Part shown: positions 31,291-39,304 of the stretch, piece after piece
Position numbering within the stretch: position 1 is the first letter of the stretch
Layout: each line of letters opens with the position of its first letter
From: an uncultured Clostridia bacterium
Lineage (GTDB): Bacteria; Bacillota; Clostridia; Christensenellales; Borkfalkiaceae
Reading direction: 5' to 3'
DNA: 39,362 nucleotides
NCBI GenBank assembly: GCA_904374385.1
Contig: CAJFGA010000013.1
Coordinates: 1-39,362, forward strand
Program-made: the position numbers and the translations under genes
Notes under the pieces: model-generated
The model's input: only the letters and a program-made list of their open reading frames with translations
The model's database searches: none
Told to the model about the DNA's origin: nothing

Positions 31291-32775
31291 ATGTCCATAC
31301 GAAAAACATCCGTTCCCGATGCGGACAGGGGCGGCAGGATCGCGCAATTTGTGCTGTCCTTCGTCATCTTTGCCGGGTTTGCGGTATTATTGTTTTTTCC
31401 CGATGCGGCGGCTGCGGATACCGGGCTGTTCCGGCAGATCTTCGATGCCTTTGCCGCACCGTCGGAATTCGGCGTGCTCAACGCCGCCTACTATACATTG
31501 GCCGGTTTTTATGTACTGCTGATCGGCCTGACGGTCATCGGCGTATTTGTACGCAAAAAAGCCGCCTTTGTGCTCAACTTCGTCAAGACGTTTGCGGGCA
31601 TCGCCGCGTGCGCCTTTCTCGTGTACGCCCTGATCGGCGGAGCGGGCGTAGATCCGGACGCCGTTTTTCATACCGAAAACGCGCGCTTTTCCTGCAATGC
31701 CACCCTGCTCATCCCTGCGTTCGGCATCGTCATGTCGATCGTTTTAACCCTGTTTTATTATAAAGCGAGGGGCATTCTGCCGGCGATTTCCGCACTGCTT
31801 GCCTTCTCCTTTGCCGCATTTTTATTTTACGATTCGCCCGTCATCGGCGAGGCGCGTCTCATCGACCTGTTTGATCTGCGCTATTCGTACGGGCAGGATG
31901 CCTGGGGAAGGGTCGTGAGTGTCTGCTTTATCGCGCTCGCGTATGCGACGGCGGTGAACGCGCTGCTCGCCCTGCTTTCCCTCGCATTGCGCCGCACGGG
32001 GCCGCTTGAACTCATCCGCGCATCGGCCGTATTCGCCCTTGCCGTGGTCGGATTCGGACTTCTGATCGGCGAAACGGGACTGACGGCACTCCCCGATTAT
32101 GCGGCGAACCTCGGCATTTTGGCGATCTCTTTTATCCAGCTCGTGTTTGCGGTGACTGTATTCGCGGTGCGCGCAAAGCGCAAAAAGGCGGCGCGTGCGG
32201 CGGATGCGGAGGACGACTACGCTGCGGCGGCGCGCGTGAACGCCGCACTCGACGAAGCGGCAAACATTTCCGCCGAAGAACTTGCCGCCACGCAAAGACC
32301 GTTTTACGGCGGAGCCATCCGCGACGAAACGACGGCTTACGGCGAGCCTTTAGAAGAAGCCGCCGCCTTCGATTTTGACCAGAAAAAGCATGACGGTTCC
32401 TTTAACCGCGATTACAGCGATTTCCGCGCGGAAGAGGAAACGCTCCGCCGCGCTGCCGACCGCCCCTACGGCGCGCCGGCGGAAAGCGGATTCCGCTATG
32501 CCGATCCCGCCCGGCCGTTTGCCGCAGAGGGAACCGCCGCCCCCTACCCGCCCGATGCCTTTATCAACGGGCTGACCCCCGCCGAACGGGACGAATTCGA
32601 CAGACTGTTCATCACACGCGTCTACGGCGAAAACAGGCGGCTGCCCGCCTATACGGTGGGCGCGGACAACCGCGAATTTTTTGCAAAAGTGTTCGTGTTT
32701 ATGGGCAGATTCCGCAATATCATTTCGGAAAGCCTGCTCGAAAAGATATACAATTACAGCAATGCCATCCGCTGA
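31291..32775 (+). CDS. Multi-helix membrane protein of unknown function with cytoplasmic C-terminal domain
   Basis: I cannot name this 494-aa protein. About eight membrane helices lie between residues 17 and 292. A long polar, Ala/Glu/Asp-rich linker follows (about 295-415). The C-terminal block of about 70 residues begins FINGLTPAERDEFDRLFI and ends ISESLLEKIYNYSNAIR; it looks like a small folded domain. AGGGG lies seven bases before the ATG. It stands alone between a consensus promoter and a terminator. The C-terminal block may be a shared module in this lineage; I cannot check that here. Confidence 0.75.
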   Translation: MSIRKTSVPDADRGGRIAQFVLSFVIFAGFAVLLFFPDAAAADTGLFRQIFDAFAAPSEFGVLNAAYYTLAGFYVLLIGLTVIGVFVRKKAAFVLNFVKTFAGIAACAFLVYALIGGAGVDPDAVFHTENARFSCNATLLIPAFGIVMSIVLTLFYYKARGILPAISALLAFSFAAFLFYDSPVIGEARLIDLFDLRYSYGQDAWGRVVSVCFIALAYATAVNALLALLSLALRRTGPLELIRASAVFALAVVGFGLLIGETGLTALPDYAANLGILAISFIQLVFAVTVFAVRAKRKKAARAADAEDDYAAAARVNAALDEAANISAEELAATQRPFYGGAIRDETTAYGEPLEEAAAFDFDQKKHDGSFNRDYSDFRAEEETLRRAADRPYGAPAESGFRYADPARPFAAEGTAAPYPPDAFINGLTPAERDEFDRLFITRVYGENRRLPAYTVGADNREFFAKVFVFMGRFRNIISESLLEKIYNYSNAIR

Positions 32776-32785
32776 ATAGCAAGGC

Positions 32786-32829
32786 GCCGCCTCTCCCCGC
32801 AGCCGCGGAGCGAGGCGGCAATATTTTTT
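32786..32829 (+). terminator. Intrinsic terminator of the 494-aa gene
   Basis: GCCGCCTC (32786-32793) pairs with GAGGCGGC (32812-32819), with an inner stem in the loop, followed by six T at 32824-32829. Confidence 0.85.
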
Positions 32830-32849
32830 AAAGTCCTCCCCAAAAATAC

Positions 32850-32878
32850 TTGACAAAATATACTATGCAATGTATAGT
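32850..32878 (+). promoter_or_regulatory. Promoter of the padR operon
   Basis: TTGACA (32850-32855), a 17-base spacer and TATAGT (32873-32878). The operator-like palindrome covers the spacer and -10 box. Confidence 0.85.
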
Positions 32879-32881
32879 ATA
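32859..32881. promoter_or_regulatory. Near-perfect palindrome, candidate PadR operator
   Basis: The 23-bp stretch starts TATACTAT and ends ATAGTATA; 20 of 23 positions match its reverse complement, including the odd centre counted as a mismatch. The core is ATAC-N8-GTAT (32860-32875). It overlaps the -10 box, which suits autorepression. A 14-of-16 match to the core lies over another promoter at 35781-35796. Confidence 0.7.
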
Positions 32882-32911
32882 ATGCATAAAACAGTATTGA
32901 AAGGAGGCGAA

Positions 32912-33226
32912 ATGGACACACAACTGAAAAAGGGTCTGTTGGATGTATGCGTGCTGTCCGTTTTGCGCGGCGGCGAATCGTACGGGTATAAGATCATCAC
33001 CGAAGTGGCGCCGTACATCGAAATTTCGGAATCGACGCTGTACCCTATTTTAAAGCGGCTGGAAGCGGCGGGCATGGTCACGACGCAGAGCCGCGAATAT
33101 AACGGACGGCTGCGCAAATACTATCGAATCACCGACAGAGGGCTGGCGCGCATCGATGAATTTATCGAAGACACGCGCGAATTTGACAAGATCTATAGCT
33201 TTATCGTAAACGGAGGCAAACAATGA
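32912..33226 (+). CDS. PadR family transcriptional regulator
   Basis: The 104-aa protein is a winged-helix PadR regulator, with the typical start LKKGLLDVCVLSVLRGGESYGYKI, the recognition part ESTLYPILKRLEAAGMV and the wing RKYYRITDRG. Such proteins repress their own operon and envelope genes. The ATG at 32912 has AAGGAGG about six bases upstream; a longer frame to 32870 would begin inside the promoter. It overlaps the DUF1700 gene by 4 nt. The classic companions DUF1700 and DUF4097 follow. Confidence 0.96.
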   Translation: MDTQLKKGLLDVCVLSVLRGGESYGYKIITEVAPYIEISESTLYPILKRLEAAGMVTTQSREYNGRLRKYYRITDRGLARIDEFIEDTREFDKIYSFIVNGGKQ

Positions 33227-33783
33227 CATTCAAACAATGGAACAGAAAACTGGATAAAAAACTTTCCGCCCTGCCCCGCGGCGAGCGGGAAAAAGTGCAG
33301 GCGTATTACAGCGAACTGTACATGGATAAACAGGAAGCCGGCATGACGGAAGCGGCGATCCTCGCCGAATTCGGCCCGCCCGAAGAAGCTGCGGCGCGCG
33401 CCCTGGAAGAGAGCGGCGCCCCGAAGGCGAAAAAGGGTGCCATCGGGCGGTTCTTTATCGCGCTCGTCCTCTTTCTTTTTGTGGGCATCCCGGTTTTGGC
33501 GGTCATCTTTTCCCTCGCCGTGATCGCGGCGGCGGTGTTCATCAGCAGCTTTGCGGTGATCGCTGCCGGCATTGTAGATTTTATTTACTTTGCCGTGCAG
33601 ATGGGCCTGTACGGGGTAAGCGGGGCGTACATCGCGCACCTCGGCATCGGGCTGGGCTGTGCAGGCGTCGGATTCCTGCTGGTGCCGCCCTTCCTGTTTT
33701 TGACAAAAAAATTATTGATCGTTTGCGGAAAACTGTTCAAAGCGACGGGGCGTTACATCCGCGGCAAGAGGGAGGCTTATTGA
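33223..33783 (+). CDS. DUF1700 (HAAS-type) membrane protein
   Basis: The 186-aa protein has the HAAS signaling domain N-terminus (MTFKQWNRKLDKKLSALPRGER, about 1-60), followed by three hydrophobic segments (about 74-112, 120-140, 143-166). DUF1700 proteins are usual partners of PadR regulators and are thought to pass a signal from the membrane to them. Its ATG overlaps the padR stop by 4 nt (ATGA), and the DUF4097 gene begins one base after its stop. Confidence 0.92.
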   Translation: MTFKQWNRKLDKKLSALPRGEREKVQAYYSELYMDKQEAGMTEAAILAEFGPPEEAAARALEESGAPKAKKGAIGRFFIALVLFLFVGIPVLAVIFSLAVIAAAVFISSFAVIAAGIVDFIYFAVQMGLYGVSGAYIAHLGIGLGCAGVGFLLVPPFLFLTKKLLIVCGKLFKATGRYIRGKREAY

Positions 33784-33784
33784 T

Positions 33785-34831
33785 ATGAAAAAGGGCAGAA
33801 CATGGACAAAAGTTTTTATCATTTTCGGCATCGTGCTGTTGGTCGCCGCCGTCGCCCTGTTCGTGTGCGGCATGAGCATCGCCGATTGGGATTTCGGAAA
33901 ATTGAGCACCGTGCGGTATAAGCAAAAGGAATACACCCTCGACACGGAGGAAGAGATCGAAAGCCTGACCGTGCGCTATTCGGATGCAAAGGTGGAAATC
34001 GTCTATGCGGCGGATGCCCAAACGGCGCACATTTCCTACCCCGTCCGCATCGACGCGGCCGACAATGAGATCGCCGAAGTCGTCATTCTCGCGGAGGACG
34101 GCGCGCTGTCGATCGAAGAGAAGCTCGACGGCCGCTCCGATTGGTTCAATTGGGACCTCTCCTCCCCTGCCGTGACCGTCACCCTGCCCGCCGATACGGC
34201 ATGCGCGCTCGATATCCGCATCAACAACGGCACGGTCGTTTTGACGGGAGAACGGGCCGTCGCTGCGCCCTCTGTTTCCCTCTATACGGACAACGGCACC
34301 CTGTGCGCCGCACCCGCGGGCGGCCTGACGGTGACAGGAGACGCAACGCTGACGACGCAAAACGGCACGATCAAAGCCGACGGCCTCGCTGCAGGCGGCA
34401 CGGTGACGCTGGATAACAAGAACGGCACGATTTCGGCAAGCAACGTGAGCGCGGCAGCGCTCTCCGCCGATCTCGAAAACGGCAACATTACGCTGGAAAA
34501 CGTGCGCATTGACGGAGCGCTGACCGTGGAAAACAGCAACGGCAATATTTCGATGCGCGGTAGCGTCAAGGCGCAAAGTTTTACGGCCGATACCGAACTG
34601 GGCACCATCGCCGTGGAAACGGGCGGCGTATTGGATGCGGAAACGCTGCAGCTTTCGAGCAATTTGGGAGACATCACCGTGCGCGGCGCGCTGGCAGGCA
34701 GCCAGGCGGACTATACCCTGTTTTTGACCGCAAACATGGGCAGCAGCAATCTGCCTTCGGGCGGCAGCGGCGCGCGCCGGCTGACCGCCGCTACCGAGCT
34801 GGGCAACATCACATTGCGGTTTGAAAATTAA
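33785..34831 (+). CDS. DUF4097 beta-helix protein, membrane-anchored
   Basis: The 348-aa protein has an N-terminal membrane helix (about 8-30) and then a beta-rich external domain. About nine imperfect repeats of roughly 20 residues contain NGT, NGN, LGT or LGD followed by an alternating hydrophobic strand, for example INNGTVVLTG and SNGNISMRG, so a right-handed beta-solenoid is likely. DUF4097/adhesin-like proteins often follow PadR-DUF1700. GGGAGG lies about 10 bases before the ATG. It is the last gene of the operon; the repeat region after 34831 may serve as its terminator. Confidence 0.9.
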   Translation: MKKGRTWTKVFIIFGIVLLVAAVALFVCGMSIADWDFGKLSTVRYKQKEYTLDTEEEIESLTVRYSDAKVEIVYAADAQTAHISYPVRIDAADNEIAEVVILAEDGALSIEEKLDGRSDWFNWDLSSPAVTVTLPADTACALDIRINNGTVVLTGERAVAAPSVSLYTDNGTLCAAPAGGLTVTGDATLTTQNGTIKADGLAAGGTVTLDNKNGTISASNVSAAALSADLENGNITLENVRIDGALTVENSNGNISMRGSVKAQSFTADTELGTIAVETGGVLDAETLQLSSNLGDITVRGALAGSQADYTLFLTANMGSSNLPSGGSGARRLTAATELGNITLRFEN

Positions 34832-35138
34832 AACGTAACAGAGAGCGCCCGAGGGAAAAGCCTGCGGAAAAACACTCGTATATTTTCTCGCCCCGGGAAA
34901 ATATTCTTATATTTTACCTTTTCGCCTTCCCCCGCGGGGGGAAGGCGGATCGCTTGCGGGGGATGAGTGGCTGTACGTTTCACCCTCATCAGTCACCTTC
35001 AGTGACAGCTTCCCCCTCAGGGGGAAGCCTTTTTTTACTCGCTCACCTTCCGTAACTGTCCCAAGGGGAAGCCTTTTTTTGCTCGCTATTGCTTTCTGTT
35101 CCGCGCGCGCTATCCGCAGCGTTCATCTAATAAAAACC
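34832..35138. other. Non-coding stretch with repeats between the DUF4097 and zinc-ribbon genes
   Basis: No credible gene is seen here. It holds an AT hairpin (34880-34887 with 34897-34904), the hairpin repeat at 34923-35070, and GC-rich sequence of no visible signal up to the palindrome at 35139. From 35167 to 35242 nothing is recognised. Confidence 0.7.
34923..35070 (+). repeat. Composite interspersed repeat with terminator-like hairpins
   Basis: An 11-bp hairpin (34923-34933 with 34937-34947) is followed by GTCAC/GTGAC (34992-34996, 35002-35006). GCTTCCCCC/GGGGGAAGC (35008-35016, 35020-35028) with seven T (35030-35036) comes next. The GGGGAAGCCTTTTTTT unit recurs at 35021-35036 and 35055-35070, 34 bp apart. 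It resembles CCTTCCCC-type intergenic repeats of gut Clostridia (from memory). It may end the padR operon. Confidence 0.65.
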
Positions 35139-35166
35139 GCGCCGCCGCACATATGTGCGGCGGCGC
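35139..35166 (-). terminator. 28-nt perfect palindrome, terminator of the zinc-ribbon gene
   Basis: A perfect palindrome (35139-35152 with 35153-35166) of GC-rich sequence with centre ATAT is followed on the minus strand by GGTTTTTATT. It lies about 77 bp beyond the stop of the 172-aa gene. Confidence 0.75.
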
Positions 35167-35242
35167 ATCGGATCCCGTTATATGCAATTGCACGCATACG
35201 TTTGCCCCTATGCGCGGCAAAACATGTGCGCAGCGCGGCGCT

Positions 35243-35761
35243 TTACGCCACGGGCAGAAGCAAAGCGACCTCTTCTAAATACGCCATCCAGGCGATAAAA
35301 AAGATCAAAAACAATAAAAAGGCGATGATGCCGATGATCAGCCCCGCAACAGCGCATCCGCTCAAACGGTACTTTTTATAAGTCGCCAAGCCGATGGCTG
35401 AAAGAACAACGGCGGCTATAGCCAATATCACCGGTAAAATGCCGCCGAAAAAGAGCCAGCCGAACGTCATCGTAAAGATGGCTATGATCATGCCGATCAG
35501 CCCGCATACATTGATCGGCTTTTTCTCCGGCACGGGCGGCATATAGTACGGATATTGCCCGTATGGCGGCGGCGCGTACCCGTTCCCCTGCCCGTACAGT
35601 CCATTTACGGGCGGAGGGGGAAACTGCCCTCCGTTTTCCGCGGGCGGTCGGCTTTGCCCTTCCGCCTCTGCGGGAGGCGCCTCTTCTACGGCACACCCGC
35701 AATGCGGGCAGAATTTTTGCCCGTCCTGCAATTCTTTTCCGCAAAACCTGCAATAACGCAT
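35243..35761 (-). CDS. Zinc-ribbon protein with C-terminal membrane helices (DUF4190-like)
   Basis: The 172-aa protein begins with a zinc ribbon (CRFCG at 4-8, CPHCG at 19-23). A proline/glycine/tyrosine-rich linker (about 28-80) and two to three membrane helices (about 85-165, including NVCGLIGMIIAIFTMTFGW) follow. The membrane part resembles DUF4190. Such proteins are widespread in Firmicutes and uncharacterised. The ATG at 35761 has GGGAGGG upstream; a longer frame to 35839 would include the promoter. A sequence like the padR operator overlaps its promoter, so it may belong to the PadR regulon. Confidence 0.85.
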   Translation of the reverse strand: MRYCRFCGKELQDGQKFCPHCGCAVEEAPPAEAEGQSRPPAENGGQFPPPPVNGLYGQGNGYAPPPYGQYPYYMPPVPEKKPINVCGLIGMIIAIFTMTFGWLFFGGILPVILAIAAVVLSAIGLATYKKYRLSGCAVAGLIIGIIAFLLFLIFFIAWMAYLEEVALLLPVA

Positions 35762-35780
35762 CTTCTTTCCCTCCCCTACG

Positions 35781-35818
35781 ATACTATGTATTGTATCATA
35801 GCCTGTGTGAAAAGTCAA
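35781..35818 (-). promoter_or_regulatory. Promoter and second PadR-like operator
   Basis: On the minus strand, TTGACT (35813-35818), a 17-base spacer and TACAAT (35790-35795). The 16-mer at 35781-35796 (ATAC-N8-GTAT core, plus-strand sense) matches 14 of 16 bases of the padR operator core at 32860-32875. Confidence 0.72.
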
Positions 35819-36031
35819 CCCCGTTTTGCAATTCCGCACAAACGCAACGCGCCTGCGGATGGCGGCAGATCATACCTGTTCGGCGACCGCTCTATGCAGC
35901 CAAACGCATATGCGTCGTGCTGCATCTTTGCTTTATCGGCGGATAATTTTAATATTTTTAAACAAATTCATGGTTTTGCATATATAAGCACGCCGCCCTT
36001 TGCAAAGGGCAGCGCGCTCTGTATCTTGTTT

Positions 36032-37435
36032 CTAGTCGATTTTATACGTCGTTCCGTTAGGCGTGTCTGTAAGGGTCACGCCCTTTTCGGACAGGAAGGC
36101 GCGGATCCTGTCTGCCTCGGCATAGTTTTTCGCCTTTTTGGCGGCGGCGCGCGCGGCGATCAGCTTTTCGATCTCTTCCGCAGAAATACCGTCGGCACGC
36201 TCTTTCTTTTCGTCCGCTTCGAAAAGCCCCAAAGAGAGCACTCTTTCAAAATCTTCCACGAGGGCGCGCGCGGTGGCGCCGTTCAGCTCCTTTGCCTTCA
36301 AAACGTCGTACAGAGCGGTAATGGCGAGGGAAGTGTTCAAATCGTTCTCCAACGCATCGGTAAACTGTTTTTGATAGCGGGCGAAGGCTTCCGCGTCCAC
36401 TTCCCCTTCTTGGGGAAGCGCCTGCACCCTAGCTTTAAGTTTTTTATAGGCGTTGGCGGCGTTGGCGAGGTTATCTTCCGAATAGATGAGCGATTTTCTG
36501 TAATGAGAAAGCAGGCAAAAAAAGCGGTATTCCATGGGCGTAAAGCCGTCTTGCTGCATCTTGGCGAGGGTCAAAAATCCGCCCGAAGATTTGCTCATCT
36601 TTCCGCCCGCGGTATTGAGGTGCAGAACGTGGAACCAATAGCCGCACCACTTGTGCCCGAGATACGCTTCGCTCTGCGCGATCTCGTTGGTATGGTGCGG
36701 GAACACGTTGTCTATGCCGCCGCAGTGGATATCGACATATTCGCCGAGATATTTCATCGCGATGCACGAACATTCGATGTGCCAGCCGGGGTAACCGACG
36801 CCCCACGGGCTATCCCATTTGAGCGCCTGGTCTTCAAATTTAGACTTGGTAAACCACAGCACAAAGTCGTTTTTGTTGCGCTTGTTGCCGTCCTCGTCTA
36901 CCCCTTCGCGCACGCCCACTTCAAGGTCGTCCTCCTTAAAGTTGAAAAATACATGGTATTCTTTGAGTTTTGACGTATCGAAGTATACATTGCCGCCCGC
37001 AAGATAGGCATAGCCCTTTTCTATGAGGGCGGAAATCACCTTGATAAATTCGTCGATGCACCCCGTGGCGGGCTGTACGACGTCCGGCTTTTTGATGTGC
37101 AGCAGTGCGCAATCTTTAAAAAAAGCGTCGGTATAATATTGGGCAAGCTCTAATACCGTTTTATGCTCGCGCTTGGCACCGAGAAGCATTTTATCTTCGC
37201 CGCTGTCTGCATCGGATGAAAGATGCCCGATATCGGTGATATTCATGACGCGCGTCACATCGTAGCCTAGGTAGCGCAGCGTCTTTTCGAGCACGTCCTC
37301 CATCATATAGGTGCGCAAATTTCCGATATGCGCGAAGTTATAGACGGTCGGCCCGCAGGTGTACATTTTGACCTTGCCCGGCTCGCGCGGGACAAATTCT
37401 TCGATCTGCCTTGAAAGGGTGTTATAAAGTTTCAT
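36032..37435 (-). CDS. cysS: Cysteinyl-tRNA synthetase
   Basis: The 467-aa enzyme charges tRNA(Cys). The class I signature [12 protein letters not shown] (HIGN, 36-39) and KMSKS (279-283) are both present. The zinc ligands correspond to Cys27, Cys222, His247 and Glu251. The length is normal and the C-terminal anticodon-binding domain is complete. The ATG at 37435 has GGAG about six bases upstream; a longer frame to 37627 would include the promoter. A stem-loop in the leader (37449-37456 with 37468-37475) lies near the ribosome site. No T-box is present. It is monocistronic. Confidence 0.97.
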   Translation of the reverse strand: MKLYNTLSRQIEEFVPREPGKVKMYTCGPTVYNFAHIGNLRTYMMEDVLEKTLRYLGYDVTRVMNITDIGHLSSDADSGEDKMLLGAKREHKTVLELAQYYTDAFFKDCALLHIKKPDVVQPATGCIDEFIKVISALIEKGYAYLAGGNVYFDTSKLKEYHVFFNFKEDDLEVGVREGVDEDGNKRNKNDFVLWFTKSKFEDQALKWDSPWGVGYPGWHIECSCIAMKYLGEYVDIHCGGIDNVFPHHTNEIAQSEAYLGHKWCGYWFHVLHLNTAGGKMSKSSGGFLTLAKMQQDGFTPMEYRFFCLLSHYRKSLIYSEDNLANAANAYKKLKARVQALPQEGEVDAEAFARYQKQFTDALENDLNTSLAITALYDVLKAKELNGATARALVEDFERVLSLGLFEADEKKERADGISAEEIEKLIAARAAAKKAKNYAEADRIRAFLSEKGVTLTDTPNGTTYKID

Positions 37436-37513
37436 TTCCTCTCCTTTTGCGCCGCCCGCCCTATACAGGCGGCGCACGCTCCGCCTTCGCGGTCGCGCGC
37501 AACTTTCCGCATC

Positions 37514-37542
37514 ATTATACAATATCGCAAAAATTATGTCAA
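37514..37542 (-). promoter_or_regulatory. Promoter of cysS
   Basis: On the minus strand, TTGACA (37537-37542), a 17-base spacer and TATAAT (37514-37519). The leader is about 72 nt. Confidence 0.92.
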
Positions 37543-37598
37543 TCGAAGTTATGCCGCACAGCCCGCGCTCTGCCGCGTTCTTTTCCCCGAAAGCATAG

Positions 37599-37627
37599 GT
37601 GCGGCGCCCGAAAATCGGGCACCGCAC
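37599..37627. repeat. 12-bp hairpin upstream of cysS
   Basis: GTGCGG-C-GCCCGA (37599-37611) pairs with TCGGGC-A-CCGCAC (37615-37627), with one C-A mismatch. There is no U-run, so it is not a clear terminator for the pilin-like gene whose stop is at 37706. Confidence 0.45.
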
Positions 37628-37705
37628 GCATGGAAAAATGAGTTGGTGTGAACTTTGTTTGATTAGGGCATCGTCGCCCCGCTCGTCACCGCCGTAAATC
37701 GCCTT

Positions 37706-39304
37706 TTATGCGGCGGACGAAACAGTATAGAACTTAGGGTTTCCAGAATCTTTGTCGACAACGCTATAACTGTCGCTTACGCCCTCAAAATTATTATCGG
37801 AACGATCTGTTGAAGAAGATACTGTAATGCAGTCCTTTGCCAACGCTTCAGCCGCGGCCGTTGTGCTGTTCTTGAAATAACCGACGACGATCCCCGCGCC
37901 CCTATAACTTCCGGCGGCTGCCGCGCCGATAAATGTATTGCCTTGAATGGCGCCGCCCTGTATCTTCATTTCTACGGCGAGGGAATTGAACCAACCGACC
38001 GCACCGCCGATGCTGCGGCCCTTGATTGTATTGCCGGAAACGGTGCAGCCGTTGATGTTTACCGTCAATCCTTCCGTGACTGTTTCCCCTTCTCCATCCA
38101 CGCGGACAATATACGAGATCAAGCCGCCGGCAGAACCGTAAGCGGAACAATCACTTTCCCACAATCCTCCTTCGATCATGCAGTCTTTGACCGAACAGTT
38201 TTCAATCGTTACCATACTGTTTACCGGAATCTTAGGGCTGTCTGAACCGCCGAAGCCGCCGATGTACCCGACCAACCCGGCGACGCGCCCGTAGCCGCGG
38301 ATAGTCGAATCTTTGACATGGACATTGCGAATGGTCACATCAACTGTCCCATCCCCCGGCAGAATCGCGCCGATGGGTGCGACCACGTTGGCATTTGAAC
38401 CGGAAGTGACGCCTTTTTCAAAATCAGAACCCGGCATTTCGATAGTGACGTCTTCAAAGGTGATGTTTTCAATCGTAGTTGCGCCGGTAACCGTGTTAAT
38501 AAATCCGTATACGTTATATTTACTCTGCCCGTCCGATCCCGCATCGCCGGAACCGTCAAAATTTGTCGATTCGGAATACAGGGTATTGTTGCTCAGGTTC
38601 AGGTTGGAAATGGTCGCCGTCGCAACGCCTTCGGCGGGCTTTATCGTCCCTTCGAACTCTTTGATCGGCACCCAGTCGTAATCGGGCAGCTCTACCTCTG
38701 CGGGGAGAGCGACGTTTACATTGTTTTCGATTTTTCCTTCATTGATCTGCGTAGCGAGCGCGAACAGGGCCGTGCCGACATACTGCTTTGCCGTCTGCGA
38801 AGGGTCGTTCCCCGTGGCGGCTTTGCTGAAGTCATAGCTGCCGTCTTCCTGCAAAATTTCGGCGCTTTCAAAATCAAAGTTGGAAGCCTCAGTATATGTT
38901 TCATTTAAAAGTGACCAAGAACCGTCATTGGTGACGGTAAGGCCGGTATATTCTTCGGGATAGATGATCTCGCCGCGTCCGCTATTATAAAGGATAACAC
39001 GGTTATCCTCTTTATACCAATAATTCACATTCGACTTTCCGAGCGGACGGTAGTTGCGCACGTCGTAGCCGATGCCGCGCAGCACATCCGCGACCTCGCC
39101 CACGCTTTCTGGCTTTCCGTTGAGCGCCTCATCATTTGCCAGCGCGACGTTCATCTCGCGCACTGCCTGAATATCTGCCGATTCGTTCGCGCGGTTGATG
39201 ATGTTGGAAAACGTCGGGATCAATACCGCCGCGAGGATGGCGATGACCGCGATCACGATAACGAGCTCTGTGATCGTAAACGCTTTTTTCAGCTTTTTTG
39301 CCAT
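37706..39304 (-). CDS. Type IV pilin-like protein with long beta-helix (GLUG-like) domain
   Basis: The 532-aa protein begins with a type IV prepilin leader. AFTITELVIVIAVIAIL has a cleavage site after Ala8 (A|F, residues 8-9) and Glu at +5 (Glu13), so the hydrophobic helix (about 9-30) would be an N-methylated pilin stalk. The usual -1 residue is Gly; Ala is less common. The rest is much longer than a pilin. It holds GLUG/beta-helix-like segments such as GRVAGLVGYIGG, SAGGLISYI and SIGGAVGWFNS, typical of cell-surface proteins. GGAGGAGAGG lies before the ATG at 39304. Prepilin peptidase and assembly genes are not in the window. Confidence 0.85.
   Translation of the reverse strand: MAKKLKKAFTITELVIVIAVIAILAAVLIPTFSNIINRANESADIQAVREMNVALANDEALNGKPESVGEVADVLRGIGYDVRNYRPLGKSNVNYWYKEDNRVILYNSGRGEIIYPEEYTGLTVTNDGSWSLLNETYTEASNFDFESAEILQEDGSYDFSKAATGNDPSQTAKQYVGTALFALATQINEGKIENNVNVALPAEVELPDYDWVPIKEFEGTIKPAEGVATATISNLNLSNNTLYSESTNFDGSGDAGSDGQSKYNVYGFINTVTGATTIENITFEDVTIEMPGSDFEKGVTSGSNANVVAPIGAILPGDGTVDVTIRNVHVKDSTIRGYGRVAGLVGYIGGFGGSDSPKIPVNSMVTIENCSVKDCMIEGGLWESDCSAYGSAGGLISYIVRVDGEGETVTEGLTVNINGCTVSGNTIKGRSIGGAVGWFNSLAVEMKIQGGAIQGNTFIGAAAAGSYRGAGIVVGYFKNSTTAAAEALAKDCITVSSSTDRSDNNFEGVSDSYSVVDKDSGNPKFYTVSSAA

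Noticed and set aside
34923-35070. CRISPR array
   Set aside because: The repeated units are hairpins with T-runs, only two copies, without regular spacers or cas genes.
34923-35166. Insertion sequence or transposon
   Set aside because: No transposase reading frame and no flanking inverted ends; only hairpin repeats are present.
35555-36973. 472-aa plus-strand open frame
   Set aside because: Antisense to cysS and the zinc-ribbon gene, whose coding signatures are clear; no family motif.
37436-37513. T-box leader before cysS
   Set aside because: The leader is about 72 nt, too short, and no T-box motif is seen.
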